NCBI RefSeq assembly: GCF_009711265.1
Contig: NZ_WMII01000003.1
Location: 124,001-188,000 of the forward strand
Direction of reading: 5' to 3'
From: Paracoccus shanxieyensis
GTDB taxonomy: Bacteria; Pseudomonadota; Alphaproteobacteria; Rhodobacterales; Rhodobacteraceae
DNA: 64,000 nt
This document shows, piece after piece, positions 19,551-31,339 of the stretch (within the stretch, counting starts at the first letter, position 1; each line of letters opens with the position of its first letter). The notes beneath the pieces were generated by a model. That model had not been told where the DNA came from, did not search any database, and saw only the letters and a list, made by a program, of their open reading frames with translations. The position numbers were made by a program, and so were the translations under genes.

Positions 19551-20306
19551 TCATTCCGGGCCGTTATCGCTGACAGGCCGCAAATTTCCGGCGCCGCTGG
19601 CCGCGCTGCGCGGCTGAAGCCGGATATCGGCCCAGATCGGCAGGTGATCCGAGGCAAGGCGCGCGATCTGGCTGTTCCAGACGCCATGGCCGGTGACTTC
19701 GATGCCATGCGACACCGCGATGCGGTCATAGCGCAGGCGGGGGAAGGGCGCGGGCCAGCTGGGGCCGGGGGCGATGACCTGCATCGGCTCTAGCGCCTCG
19801 AGCCCGCGATTGTCGTGCCATTCGTTGAAATCGCCGGTCAGCACCAGCCGGTCGTCGCGGCCCATGCGGCGGGCCTGTTCGATGATCCGCTTCAACTGCG
19901 CCCGCCGCGACGACCGCACCAGTCCCAGATGCACCGCAACGATGGTGATGCCGGGCAGATGCAGCGCCAGCGCGCCGCGCGGCTCGATCCCCGGCAGGGG
20001 CAGGCGGCGGACCTGCGCGCCCTGCATCAGTTCGGGACGCATCAGGATGGTCTGCCCGTGCCAGCCCAGCGAATTTTCGCCCGTGCCATAGAAGGCGGCG
20101 GGGACCATGCCCGTCGCCTCCTGGATCTGGGCGCGGGGCAGGGCTTCGGGGCGGGTGCCCATGCGGAAATCGACCTCTTGCAGGGCGATCACATCGGCGC
20201 CCAGATCGGCGATGACCTTGAAGTTGCGTTCAGGCGCATAGGGCCCGGTCATGCCGCGGCATTTGTGCAGGTTATAGCTGGCCAGTCGCAGGCTGTCGTG
20301 TCGCAT
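19551..20306 (-). CDS. endonuclease/exonuclease/phosphatase (EEP) family hydrolase
   Basis: A 251-residue protein of the DNase I-like metal-dependent phosphoesterase fold. Catalytic features in order are the N-terminal RLASYNLHKCRG, the metal glutamate in VIALQEVDFRMGT, the central LTGDFNEWHD and the terminal histidine of ASDHLPIWADI. There is no signal peptide, so it is likely cytoplasmic. Members act on DNA, phosphoinositides or sphingomyelin, and the substrate cannot be told. It starts six bases after the selO stop with GAGGG before the ATG, so it is probably cotranscribed with selO. Confidence 0.82.
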   Translation of the reverse strand: MRHDSLRLASYNLHKCRGMTGPYAPERNFKVIADLGADVIALQEVDFRMGTRPEALPRAQIQEATGMVPAAFYGTGENSLGWHGQTILMRPELMQGAQVRRLPLPGIEPRGALALHLPGITIVAVHLGLVRSSRRAQLKRIIEQARRMGRDDRLVLTGDFNEWHDNRGLEALEPMQVIAPGPSWPAPFPRLRYDRIAVSHGIEVTGHGVWNSQIARLASDHLPIWADIRLQPRSAASGAGNLRPVSDNGPE

Positions 20307-20312
20307 AAGCCC

Positions 20313-21731
20313 TCAGGTGCCACAGAAGGTGCGCTGGACGATTTCATCGGCCAATGGCGCCTGCGCCAGATCATCCCATTCTGCGCGGTCGGTAAAGGGG
20401 TCGCGCAAGGCGGCATCCAGCCGGTGAAACAGCGTGAAATCCCCATCGTCGCGGGCGGCGGCAATCGCCTGCTCGATCCGGTGATTGCGCGGAATGCGGC
20501 GCGGATTGGCCCGCGCCATGACGGCAGGTGCATCGGCCAGACCCTGAATGCGGGCCTGCCAGTCGCGCGCCCACAGATCATAGCCGTCACGGTCGGTGAA
20601 TTCGTCGCGCGCCGTGCCGTCCGACAGCCCGGCAAAGACGCGGGTGAAATCCGCCCGCCCGGCCGCCATCAGGTCCAGAAGCCGGTCGATCAGCGCCTGA
20701 TCCTCGGGGCGCGGTGTGCTGATGCCCAGCTTGGCGGCAAAGCGGCGATGCCCCTCGGCCTTGTAGATCTCGGGGAAACTGTGAACGATGCGCGTGGCCT
20801 CGGCCACCGCCGCGTCGTCATTGCCCATCAGCGGCACAAGGCAACTGGCAAGCTGCGCCAGATTCCACACCGCGATATTGGGCTGTTCGTTCCACGCATA
20901 GCGCCCGCCCGCGTCGATCGAGGAAAACACCTGCGCGGGCTTGTAGCCGTCCATGAAGGCGCAGGGGCCATAATCGATCGTCTCGCCCGAGACGGACATG
21001 TTGTCGGTGTTCATGACGCCATGAATGAACCCCAGCCCCATCCACCCGGCAATCGTCGCGGCCTGCGCATCGACCACGGCCTGCAAAAGCTGGGCCGGGG
21101 TCTTGGCGTCGGGATAATGCCGCGCCATCACATGCTGGGCCAGAAGCCGCAGCCGGTCCAGATCGCCCCGCGCGGCATAGAATTCAAACGTGCCCACCCG
21201 GATATGGCTGGAGGCCACGCGGGTCAGCACCGCGCCGGGCAGCAACTGTTCGCGGATGACCTGTTCGCCCGTGCTCACGGCGGCCAGAGCGCGGGTGGTC
21301 GGGATGCCGAAGGCGGCCATGAATTCGCTGACCAGATATTCGCGCAGAACCGGCCCAAGCCATGCCCGGCCATCGCCGCGCCGCGAAAACGGCGTAGGCC
21401 CCGCACCCTTCAACTGGATGTCGAACCGTATGCCATCCGGCGCCACGATTTCGCCCAGCAGAACCGCGCGCCCGTCCCCAAGTTGCGGGGAAAACCCGCC
21501 GAACTGATGGCCGGCATAGGCCTGCGCTATCGGCTCGGCCCCGTCGGGCAGGGCGTTTCCGGCCAGCATCTGCAAGCCCTCGGGCCCGGCCAGCCAGTCC
21601 GCATCCAGCCCAAGCCGTTCGGCCAGGGGCCGGTTCAGCGCCACCAGCCTGGCATCGCGCACCGGCGTCGGCGCGGTGCGGGTGAAGAAGCCTTCGGGAA
21701 GCCGGGCATAACTGTTGTCGAACTGGATCAT
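20313..21731 (-). CDS. selO: protein adenylyltransferase SelO (YdiU/UPF0061)
   Basis: SelO is a pseudokinase-fold enzyme that transfers AMP to Ser, Thr or Tyr of target proteins in redox homeostasis. The 472 residues include the conserved FSPQLGDGRAVLLGE, the nucleotide segment QLKGAGPTPFSRRGDGRA, the metal and catalytic region GVMNTDNMSVSGETIDYGP, and the C-terminal RNHRIEQAI. The protein ends in a Cys-containing tail (RTFCGT), as many bacterial SelO proteins do. AAGGAGAGG precedes the ATG. It probably forms an operon with the EEP hydrolase. Confidence 0.92.
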   Translation of the reverse strand: MIQFDNSYARLPEGFFTRTAPTPVRDARLVALNRPLAERLGLDADWLAGPEGLQMLAGNALPDGAEPIAQAYAGHQFGGFSPQLGDGRAVLLGEIVAPDGIRFDIQLKGAGPTPFSRRGDGRAWLGPVLREYLVSEFMAAFGIPTTRALAAVSTGEQVIREQLLPGAVLTRVASSHIRVGTFEFYAARGDLDRLRLLAQHVMARHYPDAKTPAQLLQAVVDAQAATIAGWMGLGFIHGVMNTDNMSVSGETIDYGPCAFMDGYKPAQVFSSIDAGGRYAWNEQPNIAVWNLAQLASCLVPLMGNDDAAVAEATRIVHSFPEIYKAEGHRRFAAKLGISTPRPEDQALIDRLLDLMAAGRADFTRVFAGLSDGTARDEFTDRDGYDLWARDWQARIQGLADAPAVMARANPRRIPRNHRIEQAIAAARDDGDFTLFHRLDAALRDPFTDRAEWDDLAQAPLADEIVQRTFCGT

Positions 21732-21788
21732 CGCGCCTCTCCTTTCGACCTTATCTAGCCTTGATTGCCGAAAAGTTAAGGGCAGGGC

Positions 21789-22127
21789 CTAATGCGTGAC
21801 GCTGTCGGACAGCAGGTTGATGACCACGACCCCCGCGACGATCAGGCCGATCCCGACGATGGCGGCCAGATCCAGCTTCTGCCCGAAAGCGACGAATCCG
21901 ATCATCGACACCAGAACGATGCCCAGCCCGCTCCAGATCGCATAAGCCACGCCCAGCGGCATGGTGCGCAAGACCAGCGACAGGAAATAGAACGAGGCCG
22001 CATAGCACAGCCCCATCGCCAGCGTCGGCGCCAGCTTGGTGAATTGCTGGCTGCGCTGCAGGAAATTGGTGCCGATGACCTCCAGCGTGATGGCGATCAG
22101 CAAGGTGGCATAGGTGATGGCAGGCAT
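21789..22127 (-). CDS. emrE: small multidrug resistance (SMR) exporter, EmrE-like
   Basis: A 112-residue, four-helix inner-membrane antiporter that exports cationic compounds in exchange for protons as a dimer. The essential membrane glutamate is in ITLEVIGTNFL near residue 14. The signature tryptophan is in PLGVAYAIWSGLGIV near residue 63. The C-terminal VVINLLSDSVTH closely follows E. coli EmrE. The ATG at 22127 follows AAGGAG at six bases; the frame is open further upstream but without support. It is divergent from obgE. The subgroup specific for guanidinium cannot be fully excluded. Confidence 0.88.
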   Translation of the reverse strand: MPAITYATLLIAITLEVIGTNFLQRSQQFTKLAPTLAMGLCYAASFYFLSLVLRTMPLGVAYAIWSGLGIVLVSMIGFVAFGQKLDLAAIVGIGLIVAGVVVINLLSDSVTH

Positions 22128-22157
22128 GGCGGCTCCTTGGGATTCCGGGCCATCTAA

Positions 22158-24382
<2,225 letters not shown>

Positions 24383-24406
24383 TCTCTGGCGGCGGATGCT
24401 GTGATT

Positions 24407-24474
24407 TGGGTATTTGAAAAACAAGGAATGCCCGAGCGTGGCGCTTCTGATCTTCCTTGTTTTTCAAATACCCA
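24407..24474. repeat. 22-bp perfect inverted repeat between convergent genes
   Basis: Arms at 24407-24428 and 24453-24474 are exact reverse complements (TGGGTATTTGAAAAACAAGG plus two more bases), with a 24-base spacer. The arms are AT-rich in a GC-rich genome and lie between the stop codons of proB and the plsC-like gene. Each arm resembles the TCTnTT...CAAATACTC core of the dispersed repeat seen elsewhere. It may act as a bidirectional 3'-end hairpin, although there is no classical T-run. Confidence 0.8.
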
Positions 24475-24510
24475 TGTTGCGAGATGTCCACCGGGCGCGG
24501 CGGTCGCGCA

Positions 24511-25473
24511 TCATTCGATGGTGCTGGGTTTCGCCAAGGCTCTGCGGCCCTGAGAAAGGCGGCGGATCTGGGACAATTTCACGGCGTTTTCGCCCGGTGC
24601 GGGCAGGGAAAGCGCGGTGTCGCGCATCATGTTGATGCCGTCTTCGCTGCGCGCGGGCAGGGTGGCGGGCAGGATGGCGGGGCCTACGGTGACGCGGAAG
24701 GGTTGTGAGGATTTGTTCAGGACTTCGTTGAACAATGTCACGTCGCGCACCGTGGGATGGATTGCGTCCAGCAAATAGAACAGGGATGAATTGCGGGCGC
24801 GGATGTTCAGCGGGATCACTGGCACGTCGAATTTCTTGGCGATCATTGCGGCACTTGCCATCCAGGGACGTTCATGCAGCGTCAGGCCATGGCGTTTCGC
24901 CAGCCGTCCCGAGGGGAAGATCAGACCGATGCGTCCGCGTTCCATCGCTTCGCGGGTATAGTCCATCGTGGCGCGTGTCTTGGCGTGGCTGCGCTTTTCG
25001 GCGCGCCATTCGACTGGCGCGATCAAATTGGCGAATTGCGGCAGCACCCGCATGATATCGTGATTGGCATAGATGAACATGTCATCGCGCACCGCCGACA
25101 CGACGGCATTCAGTACGATGCCGTCGGCGATGCCGGTCGGGTGGTTCGACACGATCAGCGCCGGGCCGGTTGCCGGGATATGTTCCAGCCCCTCGACCGT
25201 CAGATCGCGCACGATCAGCTGGCTCATGCGGCGCATGATTTCATCGCTGGGCAAGTCGCGGAATTCCGCGCCAAGTTCGACCGTGCGGGGATAGCGCAGC
25301 AACCACATCAGCGCGCGGCGTGCCAGATTATGATGCCAGCGTCCGGAAAAGAGCCACGGCGCCCGCTCATGTATCAGCGGATCAAGACGGTGTTGCATGT
25401 CTTCGCGGGCTTCCATGCCGGCAGTATTGCCGCGCATGGAAGCGGGCTGCAAGGGCGCTTCGTGCAGGCTCAT
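24511..25473 (-). CDS. PlsC-type phospholipid/glycerol acyltransferase
   Basis: A 320-residue acyltransferase of the PlsC superfamily. The catalytic NHxxxxD box appears as SNHPTGIADG near residue 108, preceded by VEGLEHIPATGPALIV. A second family motif, GLIFPSGRLAKRHG, is near residue 184. The expected reaction is acyl transfer to lysophosphatidate, glycerol phosphate or an ornithine-type lipid; the exact acceptor cannot be inferred. It starts at an ATG overlapping the pepN stop (ATGA), so pepN and this gene form a coupled unit. An alternative start at internal methionines (residues 13 or 20) is possible. Confidence 0.82.
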   Translation of the reverse strand: MSLHEAPLQPASMRGNTAGMEAREDMQHRLDPLIHERAPWLFSGRWHHNLARRALMWLLRYPRTVELGAEFRDLPSDEIMRRMSQLIVRDLTVEGLEHIPATGPALIVSNHPTGIADGIVLNAVVSAVRDDMFIYANHDIMRVLPQFANLIAPVEWRAEKRSHAKTRATMDYTREAMERGRIGLIFPSGRLAKRHGLTLHERPWMASAAMIAKKFDVPVIPLNIRARNSSLFYLLDAIHPTVRDVTLFNEVLNKSSQPFRVTVGPAILPATLPARSEDGINMMRDTALSLPAPGENAVKLSQIRRLSQGRRALAKPSTIE

Positions 25474-28001
25474 GCAGGACCGGCAAGGATGCGCGTAACC
25501 ATTTCCGCGGTGTTGCGCGAAAGTCCCGGCAGATCGGCGATGCGTTGCAAGGCGGCCCGCGCCTTGGCCTGACGGGCTGTGTCATAGCGGGCGAAGGTCT
25601 CGAATGCCGAGGACATGCGCGCGGTCGTCTGCGCATTCACCGGATCCAGCTTCATCAGCCATTCCGCAACAAAATCGTAGCCCGAGCCATCTGCGGCGTG
25701 GAACGCTGCGTGATTCGCCGTCAGGCCCGCAATCAGCGCGCGGAAGCGGTTGGGGTTCTTCCAGTCGAAATCAGGCCGTGCCGCCAGCTCGCGTGCCCGC
25801 GCCACGGCATCGCCCGGCGCGGCGCGCAGGGGTTGGACCATGAACCATTTGTCCATCACCAGTCGGTTGTCGCGGAACTGCGCCTCGAATTCCGCCAGCG
25901 GCTGCGCGGCCCGGCCGGTGGCGATCAGTTGCTCAAGCGCGCCCTGACGTTCGGTCATATTGTCCGCGCTGGCAAAGAGGTGCTGAGCCCGGTCGCCGCC
26001 ATCAAGGCGCGACAGATAGGCAAGGCAGGCCAGCCGCAGGCTGCGGCGGCCCGCGCCCTTTGCATCGGGGTGATAGGTCTCTGTGGCCATCGCATCGTAC
26101 AGCCCCGCGAACTGCGCCTCATAGGCGGTCGCGATCTCTGTCATCATCGCGCGGCGCGCGGCGTGGATGGCATCGGGGTCGGGGACCGCGCCACGGGTGG
26201 CGATGGTGGTGGCGATTTCCTCATCGCCGGGCAGGGCAAGGCACAGCGCGGCGAAAGCCGGATCGGCCGGGGCATCGTCCAGCACGCCCGCCAGCGCGCG
26301 GATGAATTCCGCACCGCCCGTCGCGCCGGTCGCCCGTGCGATCAGCCCGTCCAGCGCCAGATCGTGGCCCGCCTGCCAGCGGGCAAAAGGATCGGTGTCA
26401 TGGGCCAGCAGCAGCGCCTGATCGGCCGGGCTCATCTGGCGCGTCACCGTCACCGGGGCCGAGAAGCCGCGCAGCAGCGACACGACCGGACGTGCGCCAA
26501 GACCGTCGAAGCGGAAGCTTTGCGTGGCGTCGGTCATTTCCAGAACCGTGGTGTCCAGCACCTGATCGCCATTCGGGCCGATCAGGCCAAGCGCGATGGG
26601 AATGACGCGGGCGGGTTTTTCCGGCTGCCCGGGCGTGGGCGCTGTGGTCTGGGCAAAGTCCAGAACCAGCGTGCCATCGGTAAAGGTCTCGGTCATGGTC
26701 AGGCGCGGCGTGCCGGCATCGGTATACCAGAGCTTGAACTGCGTCAGGTCGCGCCCGGTCGCGTCCTGGAACACGGCGATCCAGTCCTCGATCGTGCAGG
26801 CCTGACCGTCGTGGCGGCTGAAATACAGATCCAGCGCGGCGCGATAGGCGTCGTCGCCCACCAGCCGCTTCAGCATTCCAATGACCTCGGCGCCCTTTTC
26901 ATAGACGGTCGCGGTATAGAAATTGTTGATTTCCTGATAGTGATCGGGGCGCGGCGGATGGGCCAGCGGGCCTGCGTCCTCGCGGAACTGGCGGGCGCGC
27001 AGGGTCTGGACATCGGCGATGCGCTTGACCGCGGCCGAGCGCATGTCGGAGGTGAACTGCTGGTCGCGAAAGACCGTCAGCCCCTCTTTCAGGCAAAGCT
27101 GGAACCAGTCGCGGCAGGTGATGCGGTTGCCGGTCCAGTTGTGGAAATATTCGTGCCCGATCACGCCTTCGATGCGTTCATAATCGCCATCGGTGGCGGT
27201 TTCCGCCGTGGCCAGCACCAGCTTCGAGTTGAAGATGTTCAGCCCCTTGTTCTCCATCGCGCCCATGTTGAAGTCATCGACGGCGACGATGTTGAAGACC
27301 GACAGATCGTATTCCCGGCCATAGGCCCGTTCGTCCCACTGCATCGAGCGGATCAGGCTTTCCAGCGCATAGCCCGCGCGGGGTTCATCGCCCGGGCGCA
27401 CCCAGACATTCAGCGCGACATCCGCGCCCGACATGGTGGTGAAGCTGTCCGACACCGCCCGCAGATCGCCCGCCACCAGCGCGAACAGATAGGCCGGTTT
27501 CGGCCAGGGATCGTGCCATTCTGCCATGCCCGCCGACTGGCTGACCGGGTTGCCGTTCGACAGCAGCACCGGCATGTCGGAATGGATGGTGACGTGAAAC
27601 GGCGCCATCACATCGGGGCGGTCGGGATACCATGTGATGTGGCGAAAGCCCTGCGCCTCGCATTGGGTGCAGAACATGCCGCCCGAGAGATACAGCCCCT
27701 CCAGCGCGGTATTGGCCTGCGGGTCGATCTGCACCTCGGCCTGAAAGGTGAAGGCGTCGGGCAGATCGCGGATGACCAGCCGTTCGCCTTCCGGCGTAGC
27801 CGTGACGGGCTTGCCGTCGATGGCCAGATGCAAGGTCGTCAGGCCCACGCCGTCCAGGACCAGATCACCCGGCGCGATGCGGCGGAATTCGATCTGCGAC
27901 AGCACGCGGGTCGCGCGCGGATCCAGATGAAAGGTCAGCCGGGTCTGGTCGATCTGGAAGGGATAGGCTTGCCAGTCGGCAAGATATTGGGTGGCGGCCA
28001 T
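25470..28001 (-). CDS. pepN: aminopeptidase N (M1 family)
   Basis: A zinc metallopeptidase that removes N-terminal residues from peptides in the cytoplasm. The 843 residues contain the exopeptidase motif GAMENKGLNIFN and the zinc site HEYFHNWTGNRITCRDW with the third ligand glutamate in LKEGLTVFRD (HExxH-18-E). The C-terminal helical domain fits the E. coli PepN type (DUF3458 region). The ATG at 28001 follows GGAG at eight bases and gives the usual start MAATQYLADW; an in-frame ATG 39 codons upstream lacks support. The gene is followed by the overlapping PlsC-type gene. Confidence 0.96.
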   Translation of the reverse strand: MAATQYLADWQAYPFQIDQTRLTFHLDPRATRVLSQIEFRRIAPGDLVLDGVGLTTLHLAIDGKPVTATPEGERLVIRDLPDAFTFQAEVQIDPQANTALEGLYLSGGMFCTQCEAQGFRHITWYPDRPDVMAPFHVTIHSDMPVLLSNGNPVSQSAGMAEWHDPWPKPAYLFALVAGDLRAVSDSFTTMSGADVALNVWVRPGDEPRAGYALESLIRSMQWDERAYGREYDLSVFNIVAVDDFNMGAMENKGLNIFNSKLVLATAETATDGDYERIEGVIGHEYFHNWTGNRITCRDWFQLCLKEGLTVFRDQQFTSDMRSAAVKRIADVQTLRARQFREDAGPLAHPPRPDHYQEINNFYTATVYEKGAEVIGMLKRLVGDDAYRAALDLYFSRHDGQACTIEDWIAVFQDATGRDLTQFKLWYTDAGTPRLTMTETFTDGTLVLDFAQTTAPTPGQPEKPARVIPIALGLIGPNGDQVLDTTVLEMTDATQSFRFDGLGARPVVSLLRGFSAPVTVTRQMSPADQALLLAHDTDPFARWQAGHDLALDGLIARATGATGGAEFIRALAGVLDDAPADPAFAALCLALPGDEEIATTIATRGAVPDPDAIHAARRAMMTEIATAYEAQFAGLYDAMATETYHPDAKGAGRRSLRLACLAYLSRLDGGDRAQHLFASADNMTERQGALEQLIATGRAAQPLAEFEAQFRDNRLVMDKWFMVQPLRAAPGDAVARARELAARPDFDWKNPNRFRALIAGLTANHAAFHAADGSGYDFVAEWLMKLDPVNAQTTARMSSAFETFARYDTARQAKARAALQRIADLPGLSRNTAEMVTRILAGPA

Positions 28002-28167
28002 GGCGACTGCTCCAATCTGAAAAAAAACTTGCAAGGCGCGGAACTCACGCGGAAACTCGATTGTTAACTGCCGGATAGCCGGGTCGCAAGTCGTGCTGTA
28101 GGATGGGCTGCGGATCATCCGGCTTCACGACTTTCCCGCGCTGAACATGAGCCTGAGGAGAGCCGTG

Positions 28168-28869
28168 ATGGCCAATTACGACCCGAACGACCCGAACCGG
28201 ACTGATCCCGTCGATCCCAATCGTCCCGGTCAGGTCAACCAGACCTATGTTGAACCCGTTGAACGGCGCGCTTCGCCGCTGCCGCTGATCATCGGCATTC
28301 TGCTGGCACTGGCGATCGCCTATTTCGTGCTGCAATACTTCATGAGCCGCAACGAAGTGACGACCGGCGACGAACCCGCCGTCACCACGACCGAGCCTGC
28401 TGCGGATGCGACCACGACCGCCCCGGCCGCGACGACCACCGCCCCGGTGGAACCGGCCACGCCTGCTGCCGATGCGGCTGACAGCGCGGCGGATGCGGCC
28501 AATGACGCGGCAACCGCGGCCGGTAACGCTGCCGACGCGGCAGGCGAAGCCGCCAGCGACGCCGCGAGTGCCGCCGGTGAAGCGGCCAGCGACGCGGGCA
28601 ATGCCGCCGCCGATGCGGCCAGCGATGCCGCCACTGCCGCGGGTGACGCTGCCAACAACGCCGCCGATGCGGCGGGCGAAGCTGCCGGTGCCGCGCAAGA
28701 CGCAGCCAGCGACGCAGCGAACGCTGCGGGCGAGGCGATGGACAATGCAGCCGACGCGGCGGATGACGCGATCTCGGTCGAACCGGCCGCTCCGGCGACC
28801 ACGACGCCCGCACCCACGACCCCCGCACCCGAGGCTGGCACGACCACCCCGGCTCCAACCAGCAACTGA
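28168..28869 (+). CDS. membrane-anchored alanine-rich repeat protein
   Basis: The 233-residue protein begins with an Asn/Asp/Pro-rich cytoplasmic segment (MANYDPNDPNRTDPVDPN). One transmembrane helix follows (PLPLIIGILLALAIAYFVLQ, about residues 43-62). Beyond it lie a Thr/Ala linker and about 100 residues of degenerate AADAAGEAASDA-type repeats, then a Thr/Pro tail (TTTPAPTTPAP). The repeats would form one long Ala-rich helix with regularly spaced Asp/Glu/Asn, comparable to LEA-like or apolipoprotein-like sequences. GAGGAG before the ATG at 28168 sets the start. Function unknown; low complexity makes homology searches unreliable. A strong terminator follows. Confidence 0.75.
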   Translation: MANYDPNDPNRTDPVDPNRPGQVNQTYVEPVERRASPLPLIIGILLALAIAYFVLQYFMSRNEVTTGDEPAVTTTEPAADATTTAPAATTTAPVEPATPAADAADSAADAANDAATAAGNAADAAGEAASDAASAAGEAASDAGNAAADAASDAATAAGDAANNAADAAGEAAGAAQDAASDAANAAGEAMDNAADAADDAISVEPAAPATTTPAPTTPAPEAGTTTPAPTSN

Positions 28870-28890
28870 TCGGCTGAGCCTTCGACATCG

Positions 28891-28923
28891 CCGCCATCCG
28901 GTCTGACCGGGTGGCGGTTTTTT
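28891..28923 (+). terminator. Rho-independent terminator
   Basis: CCGCCATCCGGT pairs with ACCGGGTGGCGG across a CTG loop (one mismatch), followed by six T. It lies 21 bases after the stop of the alanine-rich gene. Confidence 0.85.
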
Positions 28924-29036
28924 CGTTTTTGTAAACTGTCATTATCCGCTGGCTATAAAGTTGCCACGGTTGAAACACCCCCGGGTTTGGCATACCACCG
29001 TGTACAAACCGGGATTTGGGAAGGAGATAACGGCAG

Positions 29037-31175
29037 ATGGCACGGGTCGAGAAGGCAGGTCTGCGCGTCGATGAGACGCTGGCGAATTTCATCAATCAGC
29101 GTGCCTTGCCCGGCAGCGGCATCCAGCCCGAACGCTTCTGGGACGGGCTGTCGCGCTTGCTGCATGAATTCGGCCCGCGCAACAAGGCGCTGCTGGCGCG
29201 CCGCGATGAGCTGCAATCGGCCATCGACGCATGGCATCTGGGCCAGCGCGGCGCGTCATGGGATGCGGGCGCATACCGCGATTTCCTGTCCGAGATCGGC
29301 TATCTGGTCCCCGAGGGCGAGGCGTTTCAGATTGAAACCCCGGCCACCGATCCCGAATTCGCCGATCTTGCCGGGCCGCAGCTTGTCGTGCCGATCACCA
29401 ATGCACGCTATGCGCTGAACGCCGCGAATGCCCGCTGGGGCAGCCTTTACGATGCGCTTTACGGCACCGATGCCATGGGCGATCTGCCGCAGGGCAAGGG
29501 CTATGACGCCCAGCGTGGCGCGCGGGTCATCGCGTGGGGCCGCGATTTTCTGGATGGCGCGGTGGCTTTGGCCTCGGGCAGCTGGGCGGAGATCGACGCG
29601 GTATCGGTCGCGGATGGCGCGCTGGTCCCGGCGCTGCGCGACGGCGCGAAATTCGCGGGCCATATCGGGGCAGCCGAGGCGCCGACCGACATTTTCCTGC
29701 GCAACAACGGGCTGCTGATCCGTCTGGTCATCGACCGCTCGACCCCGGTGGGCGGGCAGGACAAGGCGGGCATTTCCGATATCGTGCTGGAATCGGCGCT
29801 GTCGGCCATCATCGACTGCGAGGATTCGGTGGCCTGCGTCGATGGCGAGGACAAGGCGCTGGCCTATTCCAACTGGCTGGGCCTGATGGATGGCACGCTG
29901 TCGGAAAGCGTCGAAAAGGGCGGCAAGACCTTTACCCGCCGCCTGAACCCGGACGTGACTTTTACCGGGCCGGACGGGGGTCAGGTGACGGTCAAGGGCC
30001 GCTCGCTGATGCTGGTGCGCAATGTGGGCCACCTGATGACCACGCCCGCCATTCTGGATCGCGACGGTGCCGAGGTCTATGAAGGGCTGATGGACGCGAT
30101 GGTGACCACGCTGTGTTCGCTGCGCGATCTGGCCAGGGGCGACAGCGGCAACTCGGTTACCGGCTCGATCTATGTGGTCAAGCCCAAGATGCACGGCCCG
30201 GAAGAGGTGGCCTTCGCCAGCGAGATCTTCGATTTCGTCGAGGAGGTGCTGGGCCTGCCGCGCAACACCGTCAAGCTGGGCATCATGGACGAAGAGCGCC
30301 GCACCAGCGCCAATCTGGCCGAATGCATCCGTGCCGCGAAACATCGCGTGGCCTTCATCAACACGGGCTTTCTGGACCGCACCGGGGATGAATACCACAC
30401 CTCGATGGAGGCGGGCGCGATGCTGGCCAAGGGCGAGATGAAGGCGCAGCCGTGGATTTCCGCCTATGAGGATCGCAACGTCGATATCGGACTGGCCTGC
30501 GGGCTGGCGGGCCGCGCGCAGATCGGCAAGGGCATGTGGGCGATGCCCGACCGCATGGCCGACATGCTGGCGCAAAAGATCGGCCATCCGCAATCGGGCG
30601 CGAATACCGCATGGGTGCCCAGCCCGACCGCCGCGACCCTGCATGCGACGCATTATCACAAGGTCGATGTGCATGCCCGTCAGGCCGAAATCGAGGCGCT
30701 GAAACGTCCCGCCCGTCTGGACGATCTGCTGACCATCCCGGTCACCGCCGGGCGCAACTACTCGGACGCGGAAATCACGCGCGAGTTGGAAAACAACTGT
30801 CAGGGCATCCTTGGCTATGTGGTGCGCTGGATCGATCAGGGCGTCGGCTGCTCGAAAGTGCCCGATATCAATGATGTCGGCCTGATGGAGGACCGGGCCA
30901 CGCTGCGCATCTCGGCGCAGTCGCTGGCGAACTGGCTGCACCACGGTGTCGTCAGCCAGCAGCAGGTCATGGATGCGATGCGCAAGATGGCCGATGTGGT
31001 GGACCGCCAGAATGCGGGCGATGCCGCCTATCGTCCGATGGCGCCGGGCTTTGACGGCGTGGCATTTCAGGCCGCCTGCGATCTGGTGTTTCTGGGCCGC
31101 GTGCAGCCCTCGGGCTATACCGAGCCGGTGCTGCATGCCCGCCGCCTTCAGGCCAAGGCCGAAGCGCGCGGCTGA
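29037..31175 (+). CDS. glcB: malate synthase G
   Basis: Condenses glyoxylate with acetyl-CoA to malate, closing the glyoxylate cycle or using glycolate-derived glyoxylate. The 712 residues fit the monomeric G isoform, not the 530-residue A isoform. Landmarks are the early AP-type domain, the central barrel with [20 protein letters not shown], the acidic residues in [15 protein letters not shown] and the C-terminal [26 protein letters not shown] precedes the ATG at ten bases. It is a single-gene unit between two terminators. Isocitrate lyase is not in the window. Confidence 0.97.
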   Translation: MARVEKAGLRVDETLANFINQRALPGSGIQPERFWDGLSRLLHEFGPRNKALLARRDELQSAIDAWHLGQRGASWDAGAYRDFLSEIGYLVPEGEAFQIETPATDPEFADLAGPQLVVPITNARYALNAANARWGSLYDALYGTDAMGDLPQGKGYDAQRGARVIAWGRDFLDGAVALASGSWAEIDAVSVADGALVPALRDGAKFAGHIGAAEAPTDIFLRNNGLLIRLVIDRSTPVGGQDKAGISDIVLESALSAIIDCEDSVACVDGEDKALAYSNWLGLMDGTLSESVEKGGKTFTRRLNPDVTFTGPDGGQVTVKGRSLMLVRNVGHLMTTPAILDRDGAEVYEGLMDAMVTTLCSLRDLARGDSGNSVTGSIYVVKPKMHGPEEVAFASEIFDFVEEVLGLPRNTVKLGIMDEERRTSANLAECIRAAKHRVAFINTGFLDRTGDEYHTSMEAGAMLAKGEMKAQPWISAYEDRNVDIGLACGLAGRAQIGKGMWAMPDRMADMLAQKIGHPQSGANTAWVPSPTAATLHATHYHKVDVHARQAEIEALKRPARLDDLLTIPVTAGRNYSDAEITRELENNCQGILGYVVRWIDQGVGCSKVPDINDVGLMEDRATLRISAQSLANWLHHGVVSQQQVMDAMRKMADVVDRQNAGDAAYRPMAPGFDGVAFQAACDLVFLGRVQPSGYTEPVLHARRLQAKAEARG

Positions 31176-31198
31176 TCCGCCGGTCTGCATGGAAAACG

Positions 31199-31231
31199 AA
31201 CCCGGTCGGCCATCGCGCCGACCGGGTTTTT
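31199..31231 (+). terminator. Rho-independent terminator of glcB
   Basis: AACCCGGTCGGC and GCCGACCGGGTT form a 12-bp perfect stem with a short loop, followed by TTT. It lies 23 bases downstream of the glcB stop. Confidence 0.85.
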
Positions 31232-31339
31232 CGTTCGGCGGACCGCTTGCGTCGATCCGTCGCATGACGCGGCGTCGCATTTACGGATGATGTTACGCCG
31301 TCACGGTCTTGTGAAAGATTGTTGCGCAATGCTATGCAG

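Noticed and set aside
25320..28067. A 915-codon plus-strand frame opposite pepN
   Set aside because: The minus-strand pepN has all catalytic motifs. The opposite frame lacks motifs and has shadow composition.
28988..29020. GntR-type operator (TTGG...ACCA) upstream of glcB
   Set aside because: The spacing between half-sites is three instead of the four expected from TTGGTnnnACCAA, and the flanking arms are imperfect.
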